Source of the DNA: DATAXP01 sp963708675 | GTDB taxonomy: Bacteria; Planctomycetota; Planctomycetia; Pirellulales; PNKZ01 | DNA length: 64,000 bases | Assembly: GCA_963708675.1 (NCBI GenBank) | Contig: CAVPTO010000003.1 | Coordinates: forward strand, 744,001 to 808,000 | Direction of reading: 5' to 3' | Part shown: piece by piece, positions 17,614-26,885 of the stretch | Layout of the letters: each line of letters begins with the position of its first letter | How positions within the stretch are numbered: position 1 is the stretch's first letter | Position numbers and translations under genes: made by a program | The notes under the pieces: generated by a model | Told to the model about the DNA's origin: nothing | Databases searched by the model: none | Seen by the model: the letters and a program-made list of their open reading frames with translations, nothing else

Positions 17614-17691
17614 AGGGGCTGGGGACTCGAGACTTGGGGCTGGGGACGAGAATTTCCGATCCCTAACCCCCAATCCCAAGCCCCTAGCCCT
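17614..17691. repeat. Intergenic G-rich/C-rich inverted repeat
   Basis: GGGGCTGGGGAC occurs twice (from about 17616 and 17636), flanking a CTCGAG-like centre. A C-rich partner (CCCTAACCCCCAATCCCAAG and onward) lies at about 17660-17690. Together they form an imperfect hairpin filling the whole space between cmk and the GH38-like gene. It resembles dispersed repeats I have seen in planctomycete genomes. Confidence 0.65.
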
Positions 17692-17693
17692 CA

Positions 17694-20455
17694 TTAAAAC
17701 ATCACTTCAATTTCAATCCACTCATAGGCGACGAGATCCACGCCCACGCGGTCCTCTTCAACCGGCAGCTCGACGAGCGTTTGACCGCGAAAATCGATCT
17801 GCCGGGCCGACTGCGGCGATTTGAAAGCACGGAGCGCGGCGCGTCCAGCCCTCCCCTGCGTTTCGAGCAGCCGCACGCGAAAACCTTGCGTTGACCCCTC
17901 CACGATCGGCCGCCAATGCGTCGCCAACACGCTGCGGGCGTCGACGTGAAACAACCATCCCGACCCGTTCTGTGCCGAAGCCAGTGCCACGTCATCCAGC
18001 GCGACCACCGGGGCCAAAAGGTCGGCCGACTCATGTGCCGGCCGCGCGGTATCCACGCCAATCGCCATACGGAACTTGCGCCGGCTCTCACCGCGAACGA
18101 CCAGCAGCGTGTCGAGCATGCGATCGCTGGTTCGGCGATGATACGGCAACCCGCCGAAGAACAGCGTGGTGCTCGTGCGCTCGCTGCGAATGTCGAGAAA
18201 CTCGGGGGCTTCGATGCGACGCGCCGTCGTTTGTTGCGCCGTCGAACTGACGCTTCGCCAAAGCTCGGCCGACTCGTCCGACCAGGCGAAACGCGACGCA
18301 TAATACGAGTTCCACGCATCAGCACGCGGAAGCTCGGCGATGTCGAGCTCCACTTCCATCTCCAGCCGGCTGGAACCTCGCGGCAGCCGCAACGTCTGCG
18401 TGTATCCCGCCAGCCGATTGCCTTCAGCACTCATGAGGCGGCCGCGCGTGACGATTTCGCCAAAGGCCGGCCCCGGCGAGGTCACTTCCATCGAGTCGAG
18501 GCACATCACGCTGTAGACGGCGTCTTCGTCGGGGTCTCGCCACAGCGTACCGACAGGCTGACGAATCGGCGGCAACCGGAAGGCGAGCTGCTGCGAGACG
18601 CGATTGCCACGTCCGCTGGCCGCGTGAATCGAACGGATTCCCCCCGTCGTTTGATGCACCGTCACTTCGAACAACTCGTTCCGCAGCAGGTTGTCCTCAG
18701 CCATCGGCTTGCGCGCTTCACGCCACGAACCGGCGTGCGCGTCGGCCCTGCCGTGAGCCAAGCGAAACCGCAGGCGGGAACTTCGACGACCGCCCACTTC
18801 GCGCCGCTCGTTTCTTGCACCGCGGTCACGGGGCCTTCAACGTCGGGCACGTTGGCCAGTCGCGACACATCGACGAGCGCTGTTCGGCCGAAGCTGTGCC
18901 CATTGGCGACAAACATACCCCGCGCCTTGCCGCCACGGCGAACGACCTGAGCAAGCCGTTCGATCGGAGCCGAATCTGAGTTTGCTTCGCTGAGGTCGGC
19001 GCCCGTCGCCAGTGCCGCCATCGTCGTGAGCGCTTCGTTCTGTGTCTTCACATGCGCCGTCTCAAATTCGACACAGTGTCGCGATAGCGCGTCGGTCTGC
19101 TGCTTGATGATCGCTTGTTGCAAATAGGGGCCGCGATACTTGTCGAGTTTGAACTTCGACAACTCACCGGGGCTGTCGGTCGAAGAGAAGTATTCTTCGA
19201 GCGTGATGAACCGGCCCAGCGGCGTGCCGTATGCTGCCGTGCGCCGCAAGTCGTCATAGAACGGGCTGACCTGCCCCGGCCAATGCGCGAAGACGACCGT
19301 CGCCACGTGATCGCCGTCCATCGACTCGCCCATCGTGCTCGAAAAGCTGAGCATCGTCTCGTGCGCGGCAGCATCGAGCGGCACGCGACACAGCGCGTCG
19401 ATCGTTGCCATGTCGATTCCTTCCCAACGGGTCTTGGCTTGCGGCCCGTGCGGGAATTGGCCGTCGTCGAGCGTGAAGTGCAACGCCGCGTTGAAGTCCA
19501 TGCGACTCAGGATTAGCGGCAAGATCGGGGTGAGACCGAAGCGTCGACGCCCGAAGACAGTCGGCCTCTGCCCGACGATGTGCTCGTAGGTTTCGATGCC
19601 TCGCTCGAGGTTCGCAATCACGGCTTCGCGCGGCAGCAACGGAAGTTCGCTCTCTTCGTACTCGCCACCGACGAGCGACACACGTTTGTGATCGAGCGCG
19701 AGTTTCAGCGATTCGATCGTCGCGGGTTCACGCTTAGCACATTCTTCCAACACCGACGCACTCATGAGCACGTTCGTCGGCGTGTCGCCGTTCAGGTCGT
19801 CACGCAGCGATTGTCCGAGCGTCGTCGAGGCTACGAGCGTCAAGTCGATGAGGTAGCAATTCACCGGATAAAATCGGTCTCGCGCCTCGGCCAACACCTC
19901 GAAGGCCGTGCCGAGATGTCGCCGAGTTTCTTCGGCATCGCCGGCCACGCACGCATTCGCAGCATCGACCGTGGCCCGCTTGAGCTGAATCTCATCCAGG
20001 TTGCTCATGTAACGCATCTGTCGCGTGAGCAACTCAACCAAGAGATAGCCGGTGCCGAGCGCGAAAAAGTCGCGAACGAGTTCCTGATCGAGCGAATCGG
20101 GGGATAGCCCCTGCTCAGGCTTATCGAGTGCCACGAGCGCGGCGTCGATCAAGTCCTGCCGTCGCTGCAGCTTTCGCAGTACGAGAGCACCTTCATCCTT
20201 GGCTCGCGTCGTCCAACCCGTGAGTAGCAGCGATTCGCTCGCCTCGGGGACGACGATCAGACGATCGCCGAGTTCGTCCGGCGGCGCATCGGCACGAAAC
20301 CAGATTGGCAGGTTTTGCGCCGACGCGAGCAACGCTGGATGCCACAGCGCCGACCACGCAGCCAACAGCCCTTCGGCCTCGGCCCCCTGATGATGAATCG
20401 GGAAGTCTTCGAGACTATGACAGGGCAGCAGAACGATGAGTTCGGAGAACTTCAT
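17694..20455 (-). CDS. GH38-like glycoside hydrolase (alpha-mannosidase type), frameshifted
   Basis: Two frames together encode about 920 residues. The first (ATG 20455, M-K-F-S-E-L) opens like polysaccharide-acting barrel proteins (L-L-P-C-H-S-L-E-D-F). It carries L-V-G-G-E-Y-E-E-S-E-L-P-L-L, G-R-R-R-F-G-L-T-P-I-L and H-F-T-L-D-D-G-Q-F-P, consistent with the N-terminal catalytic domain of the GH38/GH57-like clan. After G-F-A-W-L-T near 18750 the frame breaks. The second frame resumes with R-K-P-M-A-E-D-N-L-L-R-N-E-L-F-E-V, a typical start of the C-terminal beta-sandwich domain, and runs to the stop at 17694. One missing base near 18744-18749 would join them. No signal peptide is clear. The neighbouring TIM-barrel gene suggests sugar metabolism. 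The family call is by motif style and moderately sure. Confidence 0.7.
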
Positions 20456-20456
20456 T

Positions 20457-20553
20457 GATTGCGGATTGTGGATTTCGGAGTGCGAATTGGAGCGAGCATG
20501 GTGCGAGTTCTGCCTTCCGTCAATCCGCAATTCGCAATCCGAAATCTGCAATC
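20457..20553. repeat. Intergenic imperfect inverted repeat (ATT/CGG text-like type)
   Basis: The left arm at 20457-20489 and the right arm at 20521-20553 share blocks such as GATTTCGGAtTGCGAATTG in opposite orientation. They fill the space between the GH38-like start and the upstream isomerase stop. Such CAATTCGCAATCCGAAATC-type repeats are widely dispersed in some bacterial genomes; function is unknown. Confidence 0.65.
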
Positions 20554-21721
20554 ACGCCTTGAGCTGCTCATCATGACGCATGCCGCTCGGCGGTTGATCG
20601 GCGCGATGCACGTTGGCCAGCGCCGCCTTCGCGCCCGCGTGCTGCTCGACGTCGTTGTCTTCCCACTCGATGCTCACCGCGCCCGAATAACCGGCACGAT
20701 TTAGCTCGACGAACAACTCTTCCACCGGCGTCGCATCGCGGGCGGTGCCAGCCGTCACGAAGTTCCAGCCGTTGTGCTTTTCGCCCATCGGCCGATGACC
20801 GCCGAGTAGGCCGTTGCGCGTGTAGCCGTCAATCACCTGCACCCCCTTGATGTGGGCGCAGTGAATGCGATCGCCGTAGGTGCGAATGAATTCGACACCC
20901 GACACGCCCTGCCACTCCATGTGAGAGCAGTCGAAATTGAACCCCGCAGCCTTCGAGAAGCCAGCCTTGTCCATCGCGGCGAGATAATCGCTGGCGCTCG
21001 CGATGTCCCCCATCGCCCGCTCGCTCGGATGGCATTCGAGGTCGTAGGTCGTGCCATAGTTCAGGCACGCCTGCATCACAGGGCCAAAGCGTTCGACGAG
21101 CAAATCGAGGCTGACTTGGAATACGTCGGGAATGTCGTGGCCGCCGAGCGATTTGGGCAACGGTGGGAATAGGAACCAATGACTCCAGCAGTTGGCCGGC
21201 GACCCAACGAAGCCCGACACAGGCACCGTGCGGTCCTGCAACTTTCCGACGTAGTGCGCCAACCTCACGGCAGCCACCAAGGCGTCGCTCGCTTGCTTCC
21301 GTGCAATCTCGGCCACTTCGGGAGGCACGAAGTACGGATCGGTGCGTGGCGGCGCGTTTCCCGCCGATCGCCACTTCTTATAGGCCTCGACCGCGTCGCC
21401 TCCGAGAAACTGCAACGTCTTCGCGCTCGGCTCGTCGCCCAGCGCCTGCCCTTGCAAATGTGCGGCGATCGAAAAGATTTCGAGGCCGCGCGACTTCGCC
21501 TTGCCGACACGCTCCTCGGCATACTTCTTGGCGCCGTCGTCGGTCGCACATGCCGCCAGATTCAGCTCCCAACTGGCTTCTTCCCAGCCGTCGAAGCCAG
21601 TCTTGGCGATCCAGTCGAGCCACTGGTCTTCGGGCACGTTGCCGAATTGTCCACGCACCAACCCGATTTGATGGTGCGACTGCTTGCCCGCGCGATGCTG
21701 CTTCGTCTGATGATGACCCAC
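20552..21721 (-). CDS. Sugar phosphate isomerase/epimerase family TIM-barrel protein
   Basis: This 389-residue protein belongs to the xylose-isomerase-like TIM-barrel (AP_endonuc_2) family. Visible elements are G-F-D-G-W-E-E-A-S-W near residue 44, F-S-I-A-A-H-L-Q-G, a Y-D-L-E-C-H-P-S-E metal-ligand segment near 225, F-N-F-D-C-S-H-M, H-C-A-H-I-K-G and S-I-E-W-E-D. These supply the Glu/His/Asp cluster of a divalent-metal isomerase or epimerase. There is no signal peptide, so it is cytoplasmic. It starts at GTG 21721; GGAGG lies a rather long 13 bases upstream. It probably shares a transcript with the GH38-like gene 97 bases downstream, although a repeat lies between them. The exact substrate is not readable. 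Confidence 0.87.
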   Translation of the reverse strand: MGHHQTKQHRAGKQSHHQIGLVRGQFGNVPEDQWLDWIAKTGFDGWEEASWELNLAACATDDGAKKYAEERVGKAKSRGLEIFSIAAHLQGQALGDEPSAKTLQFLGGDAVEAYKKWRSAGNAPPRTDPYFVPPEVAEIARKQASDALVAAVRLAHYVGKLQDRTVPVSGFVGSPANCWSHWFLFPPLPKSLGGHDIPDVFQVSLDLLVERFGPVMQACLNYGTTYDLECHPSERAMGDIASASDYLAAMDKAGFSKAAGFNFDCSHMEWQGVSGVEFIRTYGDRIHCAHIKGVQVIDGYTRNGLLGGHRPMGEKHNGWNFVTAGTARDATPVEELFVELNRAGYSGAVSIEWEDNDVEQHAGAKAALANVHRADQPPSGMRHDEQLKA

Positions 21722-21836
21722 TGGCGGCGTGCCTCCGACATTGCGATTGTTTGGTGAACGAACATTCTAAAGTCGTTGCAGCCAAGTAGGTAGCGTCCGA
21801 TTCCGGAACCGCGACAATCGACGCCGAAAGCTGGCG

Positions 21837-21864
21837 TTGACCCGGTCTCGCGTCCCACTAAAAT
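21837..21864 (+). promoter_or_regulatory. lysS promoter
   Basis: TTGACC (21837-21842) and TAAAAT (21859-21864) are separated by 16 bases and precede the lysS start by about 30 bases. The -35 context GGCGTTGACCCG is identical to that of the LptF/G-type gene at 11605-11616. Confidence 0.6.
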
Positions 21865-21899
21865 GTTGCGTCTCTTCGGGTTAAACCGTGACCGTGACG

Positions 21900-23415
21900 A
21901 TGAACGATACTCCAAGCCAAGAATCCAGCGAGGGCGAAGGCCCAGGCGTGCACGAAGCTGCGCACCGCGAGAAGCTGCGCAAGATCGTCGAGCTTGGCCA
22001 CGATCCGTGGGGTTCGCGATTCGACAATCATCAAGCCATCGGCTCGATCCGCAGTCGCGAAAGCGAGATCACGACCACGACAAACGCCGAGGGTCGCAAC
22101 GAGTCGCATGGCCCCAAGGTTCGCGCTGCCGGCCGCATCGTGCTGCAGCGGAAGAAGGGGAAGCTGATCTTCGTCGACATCCGCGATTGGACGGGGCAGA
22201 TTCAACTGTTCATCGGCCGCAACCAGGTCGGCGACGACAACTGGGCGCTGGCCGAGTGCTTCGACCTTGGCGACATCGTCGGCGTCGACGGCGAACTCAA
22301 GAGAACGAACACCGGCGAGCTCACGATCTTCGCCGAGAAGCTGACGTTCCTCACCAAAAGCGTCGTCGCGCATCCGGAAAAACATCACGGCTTGGCCGAC
22401 CCCGAATTGCGGCAACGCATGCGCTACCTGGACCTCGTCTACACCGACGGGGTACAGGATCGGTTTCTCAAGCGCACGAAGATCGTGCAATCGATTCGCA
22501 ACACGCTCGGCGGCGAAGGCTTTGTCGAGATCGAGGGACCAACGCTGCACTCGATCGCTGGCGGCGCAGCAGCACGCCCGTTCAAGACGCATCACAACGC
22601 GCTCGATATGCCGTTGTTCATGCGCATCGCGCTCGAGCTGCACCTGAAGAGGCTGCTTGTCGGCGGCATGGAGCGCGTGTACGAGTTGGGCCGCGTTTAT
22701 CGCAATGAAGGCATCAGCCCACGGCACAACCCCGAGTTCACGATGCTCGAGGTGTACCAAGCGTATGGCGATTACTGCTCGATGATGGACCTGACCGAGA
22801 AGCTCATCGTCGACGCCATTCGCGCGACCGGGCAGCCGCTGCAACTGCAATGGGGTGAGCGGACCGTCGACTTCACGCCTCCCTTTGCGCAAAACGTACG
22901 ACGAGCTGTTCGCTCAGCAAACGGGCGTCGATCCGAACGATCATGCCGCGGTGAAGAAGTTGGCCGAGAAGATCGGCTTCGAAACGGCGAACATGCACCC
23001 CGACGTCATCAAGAGTCACGTCTTCGAAGAGAACGTCGAGGATGCACTCGCGGGGCCCGTGTTCGTGATGGACTATCCAGCGAGCATCTGCCCGTTGACG
23101 AAGCGCAAGACAAGCGACCCGCGGGTTGCTGAGCGGTTCGAGCTGTTCATCGCCGGCATGGAAGTCGCCAACGCTTACACCGAGCTGAACGATCCTGACT
23201 TGCAAGAAGAGCTGTTCCGCACGCAGTTGCAGGGTCAGAAGGAAGAAGACTCGATGGCCAAGATGGACCACGACTTCATCCGCGCCCTGCGCCACGGCAT
23301 GCCCCCGGCCGGCGGCCTCGGCATCGGCATCGACCGGCTGGTGATGCTGCTGACGAACAGTCAGACGATCCGCGATGTGATTTTGTTTCCGTTGTTGAGG
23401 CATGAAGCCAAGTAA
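21900..23415 (+). CDS. lysS: Lysyl-tRNA synthetase (class II), frameshifted
   Basis: The enzyme charges tRNA-Lys with lysine using ATP. The first frame (ATG 21900; a GTG at 21888 is possible) has the OB-fold anticodon domain (A-G-R-I-V-L-Q-R-K-K-G-K). It then has class II motifs 1 and 2 (F-V-E-I-E-G-P-T-L; R-V-Y-R-N-E-G-I-S-P-R-H-N-P-E-F-T) to about residue 328. The frame then fails at T-P-P-F near 22887. The continuation R-K-T-Y-D-E-L-F, with P-A-S-I-C-P-L-T-K, E-L-N-D-P and motif 3 G-G-L-G-I-G-I-D-R-L, is one frame away and ends at 23415. Removing one G after CCCTTT restores a normal 504-residue LysS. As the enzyme is essential, the break is most likely a sequence error. LysS motif S-I-A-G-G-A-A-A-R-P-F is intact. 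Confidence 0.93.
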
Positions 23416-23417
23416 GT

Positions 23418-23510
23418 AACCACAGATGCACACGGATGAACACAGATAAGCGGCGGATGAGGCGATCCATCTATTGCCTCATCTGTGGAAATCTGTGTCC
23501 ATCTGTGGTT
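23418..23510. repeat. Intergenic CACAGATG-type inverted repeat
   Basis: A 30-base left arm (23418-23447, beginning AACCACAGATG) pairs with a 30-base right arm (23481-23510, ending CATCTGTGGTT) with about five mismatches, around a 33-base spacer. It begins three bases after the lysS stop. The same kind of repeat (ATCTGTGtncATCTGTGG) is common in several phyla, including planctomycetes. Confidence 0.7.
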
Positions 23511-23550
23511 CCATTCCGCAGTTCGAATTAAATCTGGCAAAGGATTGCCG

Positions 23551-25113
23551 ATGTACAAGTTTCTTCTCTGCTGGCGGTATCTGCGGACGCGATGGATCGC
23601 GCTGGCGTCGATCGTGAGCGTGACGCTCGGCGTGGCGACGATGATTGTCGTCAACAGCGTCATGGCGGGCTTCGCGCACGAAATGCGCGATCGATTGCAC
23701 GCTATCTTGTCTGACGTCGTGTTCGAGGCGCATGGTCTCGAGGGCTTCCCCGACCCCGAGTGGCACATGCAGCAGATTCGCAATGTGGTGCCCGACGCCA
23801 TCGAAGGCATGACGCCAACCGTGCAAGTGCCGGCGATGCTCAGCTTTCAATACGGCGGCAATTGGGTCACGCGGCCCGTGCAGTTGGTGGGCATCGACGA
23901 GCAGACGCAGCACCAGGCCGGCGACTTTGGGAAGTACTTGCAACATGGCGAGAACCGCCGCGCGATGAGTTTCGACCTTCGCGACCGGGGTTACGAAGCG
24001 ATGAGTCCGCTGGCGGGGCCCAATGATCGGCCGCGGCTTCCGCTGGAGGCCGCTGGCTGGGCCTACCGACGACAGGTGGTGCAGCGACAGCGGGCACTTT
24101 CGAGCGAATCGCGTCATTCAGGGCAGGAAGTCATGCCTGCCAATCCGTTCGACATTTCAGAACAAAACGGCGATCCGGCCGCGGCGAAAGATGTCAAAGA
24201 CATCGACATCTTTGCAGCCCACGAGAAGCAAGGCGACGTGTTCGACGCGATGAAGGAGCAGCACACAGGCGTCGTGCTCGGCATCGCGCTAGCCACGTAT
24301 CGCGATCAAACGGGCGAGGACCGCTTCCTTGTGATGCCTGGCGACGATGTGAAGCTGACCTTTCCGACCGCGGGCACCCCGCCGCGAGCGGTCGACGACG
24401 CGTTCACGGTCGTGGACCTCTACGAGTCGCGCATGAGCGAGTACGACTCGACGCTGGTGTTCGTGCCGATCAAGCGTCTGCAAGAGTTGCGCGGAATGTT
24501 CGACCCCAAGAGCGGCCTGCGTTACGCGACCAGCATTCAGATCAAGCTGAAGCCCGGTGTCGACGGCGAGGCCATTCGCGACAAGCTGCGTGCTTCGTTT
24601 CCCCCCGAGTTGTTCTCCGTCAGCACCTGGCAAGACAAGCAAGGCCCGCTGTTGGCCGCCGTGCAAATGGAAACGGCGATCCTCAACGTGCTGCTGTTCA
24701 TGATCATCGCCGTTGCCGGCTTCGGCATCCTTGCGATCTTCTACATGATCGTGGTCGAGAAGACCCGCGACATCGGTGTCCTCAAGTCGCTCGGCGCCAG
24801 CGGGCGCGGCATCATGGGCATCTTCCTCGGCTACGGGCTGTCGCTCGGCGCCGTGGGCGGCGGGGCTGGCATGGTGATTGGCCTGCTGTTCGTGTGGAAC
24901 ATCAATGGCATCGCGAGCTTGCTCAGCCTCGCGACGGGACATGAGGTGTTCGACCCGTCGATTTACTACTTCTATCAAATCCCGACGATTGTCCACCCCG
25001 CCACGGTCGCGTGGATCGTCATGGGCGCGCTTGCCATCGCCGTGCTGGCCAGCGTTCTGCCTGCTCGCCGTGCCGCACGACTCCACCCGGTCGAGGCTTT
25101 GCGCTATGAATAA
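23551..25113 (+). CDS. ABC transporter permease, LolC/LolE (FtsX) family
   Basis: The 520-residue inner-membrane protein starts at ATG 23551 with AAAGGA 7 bases upstream; the frame is open to 23485. Family features are a first helix at about 15-40 with W-I-A-L-A-S-I-V-S-V-T-L-G-V-A-T, a large periplasmic domain (about 45-380) and three C-terminal helices. The last part reads D-I-G-V-L-K-S-L-G-A-S, a cytoplasmic coupling segment, and ends P-A-R-R-A-A-R-L-H-P-V-E-A-L-R-Y-E. LolCE extracts lipoproteins from the inner membrane. The protein is about 100 residues longer than LolC, with a charged, probably flexible insert around residues 150-235. It overlaps the ATPase gene that follows. Exact substrate (lipoprotein or other) is inferred. 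Confidence 0.9.
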   Translation: MYKFLLCWRYLRTRWIALASIVSVTLGVATMIVVNSVMAGFAHEMRDRLHAILSDVVFEAHGLEGFPDPEWHMQQIRNVVPDAIEGMTPTVQVPAMLSFQYGGNWVTRPVQLVGIDEQTQHQAGDFGKYLQHGENRRAMSFDLRDRGYEAMSPLAGPNDRPRLPLEAAGWAYRRQVVQRQRALSSESRHSGQEVMPANPFDISEQNGDPAAAKDVKDIDIFAAHEKQGDVFDAMKEQHTGVVLGIALATYRDQTGEDRFLVMPGDDVKLTFPTAGTPPRAVDDAFTVVDLYESRMSEYDSTLVFVPIKRLQELRGMFDPKSGLRYATSIQIKLKPGVDGEAIRDKLRASFPPELFSVSTWQDKQGPLLAAVQMETAILNVLLFMIIAVAGFGILAIFYMIVVEKTRDIGVLKSLGASGRGIMGIFLGYGLSLGAVGGGAGMVIGLLFVWNINGIASLLSLATGHEVFDPSIYYFYQIPTIVHPATVAWIVMGALAIAVLASVLPARRAARLHPVEALRYE

Positions 25114-25894
25114 TTACACCACGCCAACAATGTCAGTTAGTTCGCCGAAAGTGCCGCTCGTTATCGCGAGTAAAAGCGCGAAACCGCAAGCGAATAAGGC
25201 GCCGCTGCAGCTTGAGGCTCGCGCACTTTATAAGAGCTATCGCAAAGCGCAGGTCGAGATACCTGTGCTCCGCGGGACCGATCTCGAAGTGCGCCGCGGC
25301 GAGTTCTTGTCGATCATTGGCTCCAGCGGCTCGGGTAAGAGCACGCTGCTGCATCTGCTGGCAACGCTCGACAATCCCGACGGCGGCGAGGTGATGTACG
25401 ACGGCAAGCGCATCGACAATCGCCCGGCGTCCGAGCGTGACGCGCTGCGCAACCAGCAGTTCGGCATGATCTTTCAGTTCTATCATCTCCTGCCGGAACT
25501 CACGGCGCTCGAAAATGTCCTTTCGCCGCTGATGATCGCGCAGAGCACGCTGACTTATCTGCGAAACAAGTCGCGACATGTCGCCGAGGCGACGCGATTG
25601 ATCGACACGGTCGGCCTCAGCCATCGCATGAAGCATCGGCCGCGCGAGATGTCGGGCGGCGAGATGCAGCGCACCGCCATCGCTCGCGCGTTGATCGCCA
25701 AGCCGACCGTGTTGTTCGCCGACGAACCTACGGGAAATCTCGATCGAACGACCGGCCAGGAGATTCTCAAAATCCTGCGAACCTTGAACAGCCAGGAGAG
25801 TCTCACTATAGTCATGGTGACACACGACCTTGCGATCGCCGACCAGGCCGATCGCATCGTTCGCCTGGTCGAAGGCCAGGTCGAAATCGCATAA
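25106..25894 (+). CDS. ABC transporter ATP-binding protein, LolD-like
   Basis: The 262-residue ATPase has Walker A G-S-S-G-S-G-K-S-T, Q-loop I-F-Q-F-Y-H-L-L-P, signature M-S-G-G-E-M-Q-R and Walker B V-L-F-A-D-E-P. The switch His lies in M-V-T-H-D-L. It is of the MacB/LolD (o228) subfamily that partners FtsX-type permeases. ATG 25106 overlaps the permease stop by 8 bases, so the two are translationally coupled; ATG 25130 is an alternative. The first 30 residues lie outside the fold. Part of them is encoded by a copy of the genome's AAACCGCAAGCG intergenic repeat (25176-25192), which here is read as K-S-A-K-P-Q-A. Confidence 0.93.
   Translation: MNNYTTPTMSVSSPKVPLVIASKSAKPQANKAPLQLEARALYKSYRKAQVEIPVLRGTDLEVRRGEFLSIIGSSGSGKSTLLHLLATLDNPDGGEVMYDGKRIDNRPASERDALRNQQFGMIFQFYHLLPELTALENVLSPLMIAQSTLTYLRNKSRHVAEATRLIDTVGLSHRMKHRPREMSGGEMQRTAIARALIAKPTVLFADEPTGNLDRTTGQEILKILRTLNSQESLTIVMVTHDLAIADQADRIVRLVEGQVEIA
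25176..25192 (-). repeat. Copy of the CGCTTGCGGTTTCGCGC repeat inside a coding region
   Basis: The bases match 17 of 17 positions of the arm found in intergenic spaces at 50323-50394. It is inside the N-terminal extension of the LolD-like gene and stays in frame. Confidence 0.7.
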
Positions 25895-25962
25895 CCCATC
25901 CCAGCGCGCTTAAGCACGAAGACGCGCGACATCCGGCCCTCTCACGTCGGCCGCACCGTCTT

Positions 25963-26823
25963 ATGGCGCTGAAGATTTGGATCAACGGTCAACTGTTCGA
26001 TAAGCAAGACGCGAAGATCAGCGTCTACGATCACGGCCTACTCTACGGCGACGGCGTGTTCGAAGGCCTCCGCAGCTACAACGGCCGCGTGTTTCGGCTC
26101 GACGAACACTTGCGAAGGCTATGGGAATCGGCCAAGGCGATCTGGCTCGAGATACCGTACTCGCGCGAGAAAGTGGCCGAGGCTGTCAACTCCACGCTCG
26201 CCGCCAACGGCATTCGCGATGGCTATGTTCGTCTCATCGTCACTCGCGGCGCGGGAACCCTCGGTCTCGATCCCAATCGGACCAGCGACCCCCAGGTGAT
26301 CGTCATCACCGATCACATCGCGCTCTACCCGAAAGAGATGTACGAGAACGGTCTGGAGATCGTCACGGTCAGCGTGGCCCGCAACCACCCTGCCTCGCTG
26401 AGCCCGCGCATCAAGTCGCTCAATTACCTGAACAACATTCTCGCGAAAATCGAAGGCCTCAAAGCCGGCTGCAGCGAAGCGCTGATGCTCAACACGCGCG
26501 GCGAAGTAGCTGAGTGCACGGGCGACAACATTTTCCTGGTGCGAGACAATAACTTGCTCACGCCGCCCATCGACGCAGGCATTCTCGAAGGCATCACCCG
26601 TAACGCCGTGATGGAGCTGGCGGCCGCCAAGGACATGAACGTGAGCGAGATCGTGCTCACGAAGCATGACGTCTACATCGCTGACGAATGCTTTTTGACC
26701 GGCACCGCCGCCGAGGTGATCCCCGTCGTCAAAGTCGACAACCGCGCCATCGGCACCGGCAAGCCTGGGATGGTGACTCGCGACCTGATCAAACGTTTTC
26801 ATGAGTTGGTCAATCGTCATTAG
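25963..26823 (+). CDS. ilvE: Branched-chain amino-acid aminotransferase
   Basis: The 286-residue PLP enzyme of fold type IV transfers the amino group between glutamate and branched-chain 2-oxo acids, the last step of Ile, Leu and Val synthesis. It shows V-Y-D-H-G-L-L-Y-G-D-G-V-F-E-G, R-L-I-V-T-R-G, and the PLP Lys151 in I-K-S-L-N-Y-L-N-N. G-E-V-A-E-C-T-G-D-N-I-F, G-I-T-R-N-A-V and the C-terminal F-L-T-G-T-A-A-E-V-I-P are also present. These match IlvE rather than D-amino-acid transaminase or aminodeoxychorismate lyase. The neighbouring glutamine amidotransferase leaves a small chance of a PabC-like role, but Gly and Thr at the E-C-T-G-D-N and G-T-A-A-E positions fit IlvE. No clear Shine-Dalgarno precedes ATG 25963. 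Confidence 0.9.
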   Translation: MALKIWINGQLFDKQDAKISVYDHGLLYGDGVFEGLRSYNGRVFRLDEHLRRLWESAKAIWLEIPYSREKVAEAVNSTLAANGIRDGYVRLIVTRGAGTLGLDPNRTSDPQVIVITDHIALYPKEMYENGLEIVTVSVARNHPASLSPRIKSLNYLNNILAKIEGLKAGCSEALMLNTRGEVAECTGDNIFLVRDNNLLTPPIDAGILEGITRNAVMELAAAKDMNVSEIVLTKHDVYIADECFLTGTAAEVIPVVKVDNRAIGTGKPGMVTRDLIKRFHELVNRH

Positions 26824-26885
26824 TCAGTTGTCAGTGGTAAAAACCTTGCGGCTTTTCAACTGACTACGGACAACTGACCACTGAC
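26824..26885. repeat. GTCAGTT/GTCAGTGG-type intergenic repeat
   Basis: Units GTCAGTTGTCAGTGG on the left and AACTGAC, CAACTGACCACTGAC on the right form an imperfect inverted arrangement around CCTTGCGGCTTTT. It fills the whole spacer between ilvE and pabA/trpG, reaching the ATG itself, so no Shine-Dalgarno is possible there. Confidence 0.65.

Noticed and set aside
22861..22920. Programmed ribosomal frameshifting in lysS
   Set aside because: No slippery heptamer with a downstream structure is evident, LysS is not known to use frameshifting, and similar indels occur in seven other unrelated genes.
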